64,000 bases of DNA from positions 44,505 to 108,504 of the forward strand of contig CALBGR010000021.1 in NCBI GenBank assembly GCA_937892705.1. Direction: 5' to 3'. This DNA is from an uncultured Candidatus Saccharibacteria bacterium. Lineage in GTDB: Bacteria; Patescibacteriota; Saccharimonadia; Saccharimonadales; UBA4665. Below the pieces are notes generated by a model that was given only the letters and a program-made list of their open reading frames with translations, ran no database searches and was not told the origin of the DNA. The position numbers were made by a program, and so were the translations under genes. The first letter of the stretch is position 1. The number at the start of each line of letters is the position of its first letter. This document shows positions 35,373-42,073 of the stretch, one piece after another.

Positions 35373-37241
35373 CTAATACAAAGCTGCAGCCTTAGGCATA
35401 ATAGCACCTTGCAGCACTTCTACAACTTCATCAGCTTCAACGGTTTCTTTTTCCAGTAAGCGGTCTTTCAACTCATCAAGCTTGTGCACATTTGCTTTAA
35501 TAACTGCCCGTGCTCGGTCAGCAGCTTCACTAATAAGTTCCTCTACTTCTTTATCAATAATTTTCGCAGTCTCTTCCGAATATTCACGTTCACGCATCAT
35601 GCGGTCCATCATAATGCCGCTTTCAACATGGAAAACTTGATCACGAAGTCGCTTACCCATACCCTGATTCACTACCATATCACGCGCCAGCTCTGCAGCT
35701 TTCTGCAAATCGCTACCAGCACCAGTTGTTACACGATCCGGGCCATATATCACTTCTTCAGCAATACGGCCACCAAGCATACGCGCAAGCACATCTTTAA
35801 ACTCAACGATTGAATGGTAACTTTTATCTTCTGGTGGAATTGCCCATGTTACACCGCCAGTTTGACCACGTGGGATAATAGTCACCTTGTGAATTGGATC
35901 GCTGTCCGGCAATACATGACCCACAATTGCATGGCCCGCCTCATGATATGCAGTGATTTCCTTTTCTTTTTCACTCATGACCTTGCTTTTACGCTCAGGT
36001 CCAATCGCTACACGCTCGAACGCTTCCGTCACATCAGCTTGTGTAATTTCTTTACGGTTATTGCGTGCTGCAATAATTGCGGACTCATTAGCAATATTTG
36101 CTAAATCAGCACCGCTACTACCGGCTGTTTTTGCAGCCAATGCATCAAGATCAACATCTTTGCTAAGCGGCTTCTTGCCAAAATGCACCTTCAAAATTGC
36201 TTCACGATCTTTTCGATCAGGCAAACCAATATTTACCCGACGGTCAAAGCGGCCTGGACGCAACAGTGCTGGATCAAGCACATCAGCTCGGTTTGTTGCA
36301 GCTAACACGATAACGTTCTGACCCTGTTCAAAACCATCCATTTCAACCAGAATCTGGTTCAACGTTTGCTCACGCTCATCATGACCACCACCCATACCAG
36401 AACCGCGACGACGTCCAACCGCGTCAATCTCGTCGACAAAAATGATACATGGAGCATTCTTTTTCGCCTTAGAGAACAGGTCGCGCACGCGTGATGCACC
36501 AACACCAACAAACATCTCTACGAATTCTGAACCGGAAATACTGAAGAACGGCACATCAGCTTCACCGGCTACTGCACGAGCTAACATCGTTTTACCCGTA
36601 CCTGGAGGACCGACCAACAATACACCTTTTGGTATACGCGCTCCGACAGTATGGAATTTCTTAGGGTATTTCAAAAACTCAACGACTTCCTGCAGATCCT
36701 GTTTCGCTTCTTCACTACCCGCAATATCTTTAAAGACTACTTTATCTTTTTCGTTGCCATACAGTCGCGCCCGACTCTTGCCAAAGCTCAGCGCCTGATT
36801 ACCTTGCCCTTGTGCGCTACGCATCATAAATATCAAAAGCGCACCAATGAGAATAACTGGCAATAGCGATAAAAGCAGTCCAGACCACAATGAATTTTGC
36901 GCCGCTTTTTCATACTCTACGGTTACTTTCGATGTATTTAGCCCTTCATCTTTTAACGATGCACTTGGATCTTTAAACGAGCGCAAAGTTGGCCCTTCTT
37001 TGCCTTTTTCAGTAATCTTCAATTCATTGCCGTTACCTGAAACGACAATTTTTGAATACTTACCTTCATTTGCCTGTGATACAACTTGCGTAAATGGAAC
37101 TTCTTTTAATGCACTGGGCTGGTTTAGCGACGCTAAGATAATTAACCCGAATAAGGTCAGCATGGCAATGAAGCCGAACGTACGAAATCCCTTACGGTTA
37201 TTCTTTGGTTTTTGAGGAGGTTTAAATGCGTTATTCTTCAT
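35373..37241 (-). CDS. ftsH: FtsH membrane AAA protease
   Basis: Two N-terminal membrane segments (about 22-40 and 120-140) flank a small outside domain. The AAA domain has Walker A GPPGTGKTMLARAVAGEA, Walker B IIFVDEIDAVGRRRG, and the SRH region ATNRADVLDPALLRPGRFDR. The zinc protease site is HEAGHAIVGH. The length of 622 residues is normal. It degrades membrane and some soluble proteins. It follows tilS on the same strand, as in many bacteria. Confidence 0.97.
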   Translation of the reverse strand: MKNNAFKPPQKPKNNRKGFRTFGFIAMLTLFGLIILASLNQPSALKEVPFTQVVSQANEGKYSKIVVSGNGNELKITEKGKEGPTLRSFKDPSASLKDEGLNTSKVTVEYEKAAQNSLWSGLLLSLLPVILIGALLIFMMRSAQGQGNQALSFGKSRARLYGNEKDKVVFKDIAGSEEAKQDLQEVVEFLKYPKKFHTVGARIPKGVLLVGPPGTGKTMLARAVAGEADVPFFSISGSEFVEMFVGVGASRVRDLFSKAKKNAPCIIFVDEIDAVGRRRGSGMGGGHDEREQTLNQILVEMDGFEQGQNVIVLAATNRADVLDPALLRPGRFDRRVNIGLPDRKDREAILKVHFGKKPLSKDVDLDALAAKTAGSSGADLANIANESAIIAARNNRKEITQADVTEAFERVAIGPERKSKVMSEKEKEITAYHEAGHAIVGHVLPDSDPIHKVTIIPRGQTGGVTWAIPPEDKSYHSIVEFKDVLARMLGGRIAEEVIYGPDRVTTGAGSDLQKAAELARDMVVNQGMGKRLRDQVFHVESGIMMDRMMREREYSEETAKIIDKEVEELISEAADRARAVIKANVHKLDELKDRLLEKETVEADEVVEVLQGAIMPKAAALY

Positions 37242-37278
37242 GTGTAAACCCCATTATATATGGCAAAAGCTGTTTTTA

Positions 37279-38199
37279 CTAGCGGTCTCTATGTTTGAGT
37301 GCTAAAGTATCCTTCTCTACACGTATAATCCAGTCTTTATTTACATCTATCTGCTGACCACTTTGATATGTTTTTGCAGCTACCACAATACGCTCTAAAC
37401 CCTTGGTATCAAAGTCTCTGACCTGGTGTTTGCGGAGCCACGCCGCCACAGATTCTTTCGCAATATCATGCGGCAGCTGTGTAAAAGATTTTCTATGCAA
37501 CACATCTGCACGCAATTGTATATTTAAATAGCTATCTAAAATCCGGTCTATTTCTTGATTCAGTTTGTGCATTTTTGTGATGCGAACCAAAAGTTCTTCT
37601 CGCTGTTTGTCAGACAGCTTATTTACTACCTGGTGCCGTATGTAGTTACGCTTATATCGCAGATCTGTATTGGTACTGTCTTCACGCCATGTCAGTCTGT
37701 TATTTTGCGCATAGACAATAATGTCTTGTTTGGATACATGCAGTAGCGGACGCAGCACATCGTCACTTGAACGTAAAGAAGTCAATCCTTTTCGTCCAGT
37801 ACCACGCAGCAAATTCAAAAATGCCGTTTCAATCACGTCATCCTGATGATGTGCAGTCATAATCGCATCAGCACCACACGTTTTTTTTACTGTTCTTAAA
37901 AACGTATAGCGAGCTTCGCGCGCCGTTGCTTCACTGGCCTGACTACCTAAGTGCCCTTCATCATACACAAACGGCATATTGTATAAGTTTGCAAGATGTT
38001 GCACTAGTCGCCTATCTTCTTTAGAATCCTGCCGAATACCATGATCATAATGCGCCACCACAAAATGGTATCCATCCAGCCCGCTGTACTGTACATACAA
38101 TAAATGCAGCAACACCACCGAATCTACACCGCCACTGACCGCTACGACATATCTCCCTGGTTGCACGTCAATCATTTTGGTACCAGATCCTTGCCACAT
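37279..38199 (-). CDS. tilS: TilS, tRNA-Ile lysidine synthetase (short form)
   Basis: TilS converts C34 of tRNA-Ile(CAU) to lysidine so that it reads AUA. The PP-loop is VAVSGGVDSVVLLHLL, followed by VAHYDHGIRQDSKEDRRLV and ADAIMTAHHQDDVIETAFLN. At 306 residues it has the N-terminal domain and a short helical tail, but not the C-terminal domains of the E. coli enzyme. The substrate tRNA lies at 50079. The start matches a TATAGT hexamer ending 7 nt upstream. Confidence 0.95.
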   Translation of the reverse strand: MWQGSGTKMIDVQPGRYVVAVSGGVDSVVLLHLLYVQYSGLDGYHFVVAHYDHGIRQDSKEDRRLVQHLANLYNMPFVYDEGHLGSQASEATAREARYTFLRTVKKTCGADAIMTAHHQDDVIETAFLNLLRGTGRKGLTSLRSSDDVLRPLLHVSKQDIIVYAQNNRLTWREDSTNTDLRYKRNYIRHQVVNKLSDKQREELLVRITKMHKLNQEIDRILDSYLNIQLRADVLHRKSFTQLPHDIAKESVAAWLRKHQVRDFDTKGLERIVVAAKTYQSGQQIDVNKDWIIRVEKDTLALKHRDR

Positions 38200-38203
38200 A
38201 CGC

Positions 38204-38212
38204 TATACTATA
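38204..38212. promoter_or_regulatory. Overlapping divergent -10 elements (tilS and TauE-type gene)
   Basis: TATACTATA reads TATACT on the plus strand and TATAGT on the minus strand, so one 9-bp sequence can serve as -10 for both divergent genes. Confidence 0.5.
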
Positions 38213-38239
38213 TCTGTAAGATTACCCGAAAAACAAACA

Positions 38240-38992
38240 ATGATAGAAACAGCTTTATTTGTCACCGGTATTTTGTGTGGCATGGTCAACGCCGTGGCAG
38301 GCGGCGGCATCCTGTTTGTATTTCCAGTGTTGCTAGCCGCAGGACTTTCGCCGCACACCGCTGCCATGACTAGCACATTTGCCGGCTGGCCCGGTGCGCT
38401 AATGGCAGTACATGGATACAGCAAAGATCTGAAAAAAGCACCCAAACAATATTTCTGGCTGATAATACCTTGTATGCTTGGTGCTGCTATTGGTGCTTCA
38501 ACACTTACTCGCACACCACCGGTTATGTTTGAAACAATACTACCTTGGCTGATACTGCTGTCTGTTTCTCTGTTTGCATTTCAGCCACGACTACACAGAT
38601 ATATTCACAAGCCAAAACACCTACGTAAAACCTCACCGATAGTACTACTCGGTCTCCTCATATTTCCCATGGCAATGTACGGTGGTTACTTTGGTGCCGG
38701 CTTTGGTTTCGTAGTACTTGCGCTTTTAGGTTTTACCAAGTTGAAAAACATCTACCAAATTAACGGCATGAAAAATATTATGGCTGCAACTATTTCATTA
38801 ACCTGCGCTGTTACATTTGCACTCGCCGGCGGCATTGCGTGGAAATATGCACTTATACCATTACTTGGCTCACTGCTGGGAGGATTTATAGGAGCACGCC
38901 TTGCTCACCATCTTTCACCGCATGTTAGCCGTACTGCAATAGTTGGCACTGGTTTTTGTATTGCTGGAATGCTTTTCTTTAAAGCTTTTTAG
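38240..38992 (+). CDS. TauE/SafE family membrane permease
   Basis: A 250-residue protein of 7-8 membrane helices with the duplicated family motifs: GILCGMVNAVAGGGILFVFPVLLA-type in the first half and GGYFGAGFGFVVLALLGF in the second. Members export sulfite, sulfoacetate or other small anions; the substrate here is unknown. The upstream extension of the frame runs into tilS, and a TATACT lies 30 bp before the chosen ATG. Confidence 0.85.
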   Translation: MIETALFVTGILCGMVNAVAGGGILFVFPVLLAAGLSPHTAAMTSTFAGWPGALMAVHGYSKDLKKAPKQYFWLIIPCMLGAAIGASTLTRTPPVMFETILPWLILLSVSLFAFQPRLHRYIHKPKHLRKTSPIVLLGLLIFPMAMYGGYFGAGFGFVVLALLGFTKLKNIYQINGMKNIMAATISLTCAVTFALAGGIAWKYALIPLLGSLLGGFIGARLAHHLSPHVSRTAIVGTGFCIAGMLFFKAF

Positions 38993-39025
38993 CTTAAAAC
39001 ACTAGTCAACAATAATAAAAAATGT

Positions 39026-39123
39026 TATACTTACCCCTGTTCCTTTAACAAAATAACAGCTGGGATCATAAATCTCATTTAACGATCCTTGGGTAATAAG
39101 AAAACATAGGCTGTCTTATTGCC
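39026..39123 (+). promoter_or_regulatory. Promoter and structured leader before tRNA-Met
   Basis: A TATACT at 39026-39031 could start a transcript carrying about 90 nt ahead of the tRNA. In it, GGATC (39063) pairs with GATCC (39084), and GGTAATAAGA (39092) pairs with TCTTATTGCC (39114) as a 10-bp stem. Its loop contains GGCTGT, which complements ACAGC at 39056, so a pseudoknot is possible. It has no known RNA family match that I recognise. Confidence 0.4.
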
Positions 39124-39128
39124 GACGT

Positions 39129-39205
39129 GGCGGCGTAGCTCAGTTGGTTAGAGCACAGGACTCATAAGCCTGGGGTCAGTGGTTCGAGCCCACTCGCCGC
39201 TACCA
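39129..39205 (+). tRNA. Elongator tRNA-Met (CAU)
   Basis: A 77-nt cloverleaf with encoded CCA. Acceptor GGCGGCG pairs with CGCCGCT (terminal G-U pair), the anticodon loop is CTCATAA, and the T-arm is AGTGG-TTCGAGC-CCACT. The GGCGGYG/CGCCGCTACCA acceptor is typical of elongator Met. The anticodon stem CAGGA/GCCTG has an A-G mismatch next to the loop. Confidence 0.9.
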
Positions 39206-39220
39206 TAATCTTGATACATA

Positions 39221-39247
39221 AACCTCTTTTTTTGAGAGGTTTTTTTG
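39221..39247 (+). terminator. Terminator after tRNA-Met
   Basis: AACCTC pairs with GAGGTT across a short T-rich loop, followed by a run of eight T. Confidence 0.75.
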
Positions 39248-39265
39248 TTTACTTTTAACCATCAA

Positions 39266-39329
39266 AAAGAACAACGCGGCGAGAAATACTTGTGGGGAAA
39301 TTCCCCATACAAAAGTACACTCGCCGCGT
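39266..39329 (-). terminator. Long hairpin terminator of the collagen-like gene
   Basis: The arms ACGCGGCGAG (39274-39283) and CTCGCCGCGT (39320-39329) are perfectly complementary. The inner part forms a second stem around GGGGAA/TTCCCC, giving a 56-nt hairpin. On the minus strand it is followed by TTGTTCTTTTT. It lies 24 bp after the stop codon of the collagen-like gene. Confidence 0.8.
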
Positions 39330-39331
39330 AA

Positions 39332-39352
39332 TGCTCTTTTACTGCGTAGGTG
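39332..39352. repeat. Inverted repeat, left copy
   Basis: TGCTCTTTTACTG-CGT-AGGTG, starting right after the stop of the collagen-like gene, is the reverse complement of the right copy at 40545-40562 except for a 3-bp gap (18 matched bases). Confidence 0.8.
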
Positions 39353-40507
39353 CTATCCGCCCAGATCGTACCGGACAGTCATGCCGCTGAAGCCGAAACG
39401 TACGTCATCAACCAGCATGACGGCACCTGGCCACAGGTTACCTGAATTTTGTCCGATCTCGAGGTAGGCAGCTGTGACTACCGCTTCTGGATTGGCCTCG
39501 ATGAATCTTTCGAGGGTACACCAGCCGGTCGTGGGATGGGCTGCGTCAGTACAGATACCTGCCGCAAGCGCACGAGACGACCACCAGTGACCACGAACAG
39601 CATTCCAGCGCTGCCACTTACCTACGACATCGGCACCTTGAGACCGATTGTTTGCCGGGTCGAAGATGAGTGTGGTGAAACCGTCATCAGCACCGGTTGA
39701 CGTATTCGCGTACCTCAGATTCAGCTTCAGAGATACATCGAGATTGGCGGTAGGTTGTGTTACCACATATGTGGCATAGCTGGCCGTCGTCAGATCCCAC
39801 AGCTTCTCCGGAAGCTTGCCAACAGGCAGCGGAACTCTGGCCGCAACCTTTCTACCGTTAGCACTATAGAACCTCAAGGCTCGTTGGCCAAGCGGATCTG
39901 TGCTGGTACCGGGACCGTCGACAAACTCAACACTTCCATTGTCGGCAGTGTCATTGCTCGTACCACCCCGCGGCAGCAATTCCCAGCCATGCAGGTTGGC
40001 TGCTGTGACCACACGAGGATGATCAGAGTTCAGTCCCGGAGGACCCTGCAGACCAGGGTCACCCTTCGGACCCTGAGGACCAACGGGACCGGGATCACCC
40101 TTCGGACCCTGAGGGCCTTGCGGACCCTGAGGACCAACGGGACCGGGATCACCCTTGGAGCCATCTCTGCCATCCCTACCAGCGGGGCCAGGGTCGCCCT
40201 TCGGGCCGGGTTCACCAGGATCACCCTTGGGGCCTTGCGGACCCTGAGGACCAACGGGACCGGGATCACCCTTCGGACCCTGAGGGCCTTGCGGACCCGG
40301 CTTACCAGCCTGGTCGATCTTCTTTTGCAGACCTCTGGCGAGGTCGACCTTTCTGATCGACCCGTCCTTGATCTCCTTGCTACCGATGAGACCGAAGCCG
40401 TTTGTAGCTACAGCAGTGCCCGAGAGCGCCACGAAAAGCGCAAGGAGGGCAATAACTGCCGCAAACTTTGTCCATGACAAAGATCGCGGCCTGAGTCTTT
40501 TCAGCAC
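39353..40507 (-). CDS. Collagen-like surface protein, probably acquired
   Basis: The start is a GTG preceded by a perfect AAAGGAGGT site 9 nt away; an upstream ATG has no such site. The 384-residue protein begins with a basic stretch and a membrane/signal segment near residues 14-37, then SKEIKDGSIRKVDLARGLQK, as in actinobacterial collagen-like and cell-surface proteins. Residues 68-160 are 31 uninterrupted Gly-X-Y triplets rich in GPQGPKGDPG. A C-terminal domain of about 220 residues follows, with two Cys (GICTDAAHPTTGWCTLE) and beta-rich sequence, probably a trimerising or binding head. Its GC content is clearly above that of its neighbours. Confidence 0.88.
   Translation of the reverse strand: MLKRLRPRSLSWTKFAAVIALLALFVALSGTAVATNGFGLIGSKEIKDGSIRKVDLARGLQKKIDQAGKPGPQGPQGPKGDPGPVGPQGPQGPKGDPGEPGPKGDPGPAGRDGRDGSKGDPGPVGPQGPQGPQGPKGDPGPVGPQGPKGDPGLQGPPGLNSDHPRVVTAANLHGWELLPRGGTSNDTADNGSVEFVDGPGTSTDPLGQRALRFYSANGRKVAARVPLPVGKLPEKLWDLTTASYATYVVTQPTANLDVSLKLNLRYANTSTGADDGFTTLIFDPANNRSQGADVVGKWQRWNAVRGHWWSSRALAAGICTDAAHPTTGWCTLERFIEANPEAVVTAAYLEIGQNSGNLWPGAVMLVDDVRFGFSGMTVRYDLGG
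40067..40297 (-). repeat. 36-60 bp direct repeats inside the collagen region
   Basis: An identical 36-bp unit occurs at 40067-40102, 40121-40156 and 40238-40273. The first and third copies continue identically to about 60 bp. The repeats keep the Gly-X-Y frame. Confidence 0.85.
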
Positions 40508-40544
40508 GATACTGAAACCTCCTTTATAGAGACTTGCCATTCCG

Positions 40545-40562
40545 CACCTCAGTAAAAGAGCA
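40545..40562. repeat. Inverted repeat, right copy
   Basis: CACCT-CAGTAAAAGAGCA, in the 5' leader of the collagen-like gene, pairs with the copy just after its stop codon. Confidence 0.8.
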
Positions 40563-40626
40563 AAATCCTGCCACTCTTAAACCAAGGCCACTAGTAGGCT
40601 GTAACCACCTTGGGAATGGCGGATTT
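40563..40626 (-). promoter_or_regulatory. Structured RNA in the leader of the collagen-like gene
   Basis: A 10-bp closing stem (AAATCCGCCA with TGGC-A-GGATTT, one bulge) encloses a 6-bp stem CCAAGG/CCTTGG with a 20-nt loop that can form a small GCC/GGC stem. There is no U-run, so it is not a simple terminator. A weak promoter (TTGCAA, then an A/T-rich -10) lies just upstream near 40640-40670. No known riboswitch class is recognised. Confidence 0.5.
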
Positions 40627-40694
40627 ACGAGAGTAATTTAATATTATTTTTAATAATTTGCAACTCTATTATCGTTATTATTTAAGATAAAATT

Positions 40695-40724
40695 AAAAGA
40701 CCTCTGAATAGTCAGAGGTCTTTT
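40695..40724. terminator. Bidirectional terminator after the 30-codon gene
   Basis: AAAAGACCTCTGA pairs perfectly with TCAGAGGTCTTTT around a 4-nt loop, with T-runs on both strands. It lies 18 bp after the stop of the small minus-strand gene. Confidence 0.9.
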
Positions 40725-40741
40725 CCTATCTAATCTGGCCT

Positions 40742-40834
40742 TTAGAGACTTTTTAGCCAGTTATCAAATTTTGTTATTTTTTTGTTGTTGGTAGGAACCA
40801 ACTCAAAAGATAGAGCACTATTGCCTATTTTCAT
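40742..40834 (-). CDS. Small peptide gene (30 aa) in a self-contained transcription unit
   Basis: The 30-codon frame starts MKIGNSALSFELVPTNNKK and ends KFDNWLKSL. It has a good AAAGGA ribosome-binding site 6 nt before the ATG. Two tandem promoters with palindromes at their start points lie upstream, and a strong terminator lies just downstream. The peptide is soluble and slightly basic, with no signal peptide or membrane helix. The regulatory frame is much better than chance; whether the product is a peptide or an RNA is open. No known family is recognised. Confidence 0.6.
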   Translation of the reverse strand: MKIGNSALSFELVPTNNKKITKFDNWLKSL

Positions 40835-40860
40835 GGTGGTCCTTTCTTGTTTTTGTTTTT

Positions 40861-40876
40861 ATAAGGGTACCCTTAT
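40861..40876. promoter_or_regulatory. 16-bp palindrome at the second promoter start
   Basis: ATAAGGGTACCCTTAT is perfectly symmetric and covers the predicted start point of the downstream promoter, as an operator would. Confidence 0.65.
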
Positions 40877-40903
40877 TGTATATATTTTTGTTTGATTTAT
40901 CAA
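40875..40903 (-). promoter_or_regulatory. Second promoter (P2) of the 30-codon gene
   Basis: TTGATA (40903-40898), 17 bp, TACAAT (40880-40875). Its -35 lies inside the palindrome GTTTGAT-TT-ATCAAAC at 40890-40905. Confidence 0.55.
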
Positions 40904-40905
40904 AC
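40890..40905. promoter_or_regulatory. 7+7 bp palindrome at the first promoter start
   Basis: GTTTGAT and ATCAAAC are separated by 2 bp. The site begins at the predicted start point of P1 and overlaps the -35 of P2. The half sites resemble Fnr half sites, but the spacing is 2 instead of 4. Confidence 0.6.
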
Positions 40906-40912
40906 ACTTTTT

Positions 40913-40940
40913 ATTATACATGATTTTGCTAAATTGTCAA
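40913..40940 (-). promoter_or_regulatory. First promoter (P1) of the 30-codon gene
   Basis: Consensus TTGACA (40940-40935) and extended TG-TATAAT (-10 at 40918-40913) with a 16-bp spacer. This is the best match to a vegetative promoter in the window. Confidence 0.75.
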
Positions 40941-40955
40941 TATACTGCCGTAAAG

Positions 40956-41291
40956 TTACTCGTCCTCTTGTATTGAAGTGTCCGACTGATTCGTTTGATT
41001 ATTGGCAGTTCGCTTAACCGTATTCTTAGTCTGTTGGGCACCCCGCTTTACAACTTGTGTCGCCTCTTTACTGCCCTGACGCATCGTCTGTACTACATCC
41101 TTGAGTTGTGCCTTTGTTCCAGTTGACTGACGTTTTAATTCCTCTTTGGCACTACGCATACGCTGTCGAGCTTCTTCCCGCCGTTCACGTAGCATGCGTC
41201 TTGTTTCCTCGCCACTGCGCGGCGCCAACAATAAACCAGCCACAAAACCTGCTACAGCGGCAAACATGATTGCTGTTGGGTTTTTTGTCAT
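40956..41291 (-). CDS. YtxH-type membrane protein
   Basis: The 111-residue protein has one N-terminal membrane segment with the YtxH motif FVAGLLLAPRSGEETRRML, followed by a long charged, Arg/Lys/Gln-rich helical tail. An AAGGAG site before the ATG at MTKNPT decides the start over an upstream ATG. YtxH proteins are linked to general stress in Gram-positive bacteria. It is the last gene of a small-protein operon. Confidence 0.85.
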   Translation of the reverse strand: MTKNPTAIMFAAVAGFVAGLLLAPRSGEETRRMLRERREEARQRMRSAKEELKRQSTGTKAQLKDVVQTMRQGSKEATQVVKRGAQQTKNTVKRTANNQTNQSDTSIQEDE

Positions 41292-41295
41292 AGAT

Positions 41296-41538
41296 TTATC
41301 TCCTTTTTCCACTTATTAGCACTGTTATTGTTCGCAAAAATCCCAGCATCACCACACTCATAGGTGTTAGTGCTTCTGCTATTTTTGCTCCTTTGTCTGA
41401 AATTTTTTGAACCTGCTCCGTCACATGGTTTACCTTACGCGCAATACTAAATACCACAAATAGCACTGCAATAACTGTAATAATCAATATGACAATCGCT
41501 ATCGTGAGAACTGTCAGCAGTACCTCTTCAGTCGTCAT
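41296..41538 (-). CDS. Small membrane protein (80 aa)
   Basis: One long membrane segment (about residues 6-32) is followed by an amphipathic helix (RKVNHVTEQVQKISDKGAKI), similar in layout to DUF948 proteins, which often neighbour ytxH. It is 4 bp from ytxH and adjacent to the GlsB-type gene. The function is unknown. Confidence 0.75.
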   Translation of the reverse strand: MTTEEVLLTVLTIAIVILIITVIAVLFVVFSIARKVNHVTEQVQKISDKGAKIAEALTPMSVVMLGFLRTITVLISGKRR

Positions 41539-41799
41539 TTATTGCACTCGTCCCCGCTTGAACGTTTTTACAACTGCAATCAACACAACAGAACCTACTA
41601 GCGCCACAGCAAAACTGTAGATATTCAACCCATTCACACCCTCACCACCTAGCAGCGAAACAATAAAACCGCCAATAACAGCACCAGCAACACCTGTTAT
41701 GATATTCAGCAAAATCCCCTGCTCAGCATTTGTCCGCATAATTATAGACGCTACCCAACCTGCCAAACCTCCGAGAATGATCAACGTCAATATACCCAT
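41539..41799 (-). CDS. GlsB/YeaQ/YmgE family membrane protein
   Basis: The 86-residue protein has three membrane helices and the family pattern GLAGWVASIIMR, then IITGVAGAVIGGFIVSLLGG. Such proteins are often part of general envelope stress regulons. It sits between the 35-codon gene and the 80-residue protein gene. Confidence 0.9.
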   Translation of the reverse strand: MGILTLIILGGLAGWVASIIMRTNAEQGILLNIITGVAGAVIGGFIVSLLGGEGVNGLNIYSFAVALVGSVVLIAVVKTFKRGRVQ

Positions 41800-41835
41800 A
41801 CAGCATACTCCTCGCTCGAATCGGATTGCCGCAAA

Positions 41836-41943
41836 CTAAAGCCGAGATACATCATGAACATACTCGTTAATTTCTGGAAATTGGGCCGTCTTTCTATCCA
41901 AAAACGTATTAATTTTACGCTGTAATTTTTCGCTTTGCTGCAT
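41836..41943 (-). CDS. Small soluble protein (35 aa) at the head of the stress-like operon
   Basis: A 35-codon frame (MQQSEKLQRKINTFLDRKTA at the start) with an excellent AAGGAGGG site 4 nt before the ATG. It is charged and probably helical. It is the first gene of a four-gene unit with GlsB-type, DUF948-like and YtxH genes. The strong ribosome-binding site supports translation; no family is recognised. Confidence 0.6.
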   Translation of the reverse strand: MQQSEKLQRKINTFLDRKTAQFPEINEYVHDVSRL

Positions 41944-42073
41944 ACATCCCTCCTTATACTCCACGTCAGCTTTTGTGTGACTATTGGTATAGTACGGAGA
42001 TTTTACATAAGCGGCTATGTGTTGTATTACAAGAATCCTGTGAAATACTTTACAAACGAGTTACACTGTATAT

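Noticed and set aside
39204..39330. Mobile element with integrase at tRNA-Met
   Set aside because: Repeats are present but no integrase, recombinase or transposase gene exists in the window; only the repeats were reported.
40067..40297. Possible CRISPR-like array (repeated 36-bp units)
   Set aside because: The units and the sequence between them keep a continuous collagen reading frame, the spacing is irregular (54 and 117 bp), and no cas genes are present.
39755..40477. 240-codon plus-strand frame opposite the collagen-like gene (Arg/Thr/Leu repeats)
   Set aside because: It is the antisense shadow of the Gly-X-Y repeats; it has no ribosome-binding site, and its low-complexity product only reflects the repeat.
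40563..40626. c-di-GMP-I riboswitch in the collagen leader
   Set aside because: The conserved GEMM loop sequences and tetraloop receptor are not present.
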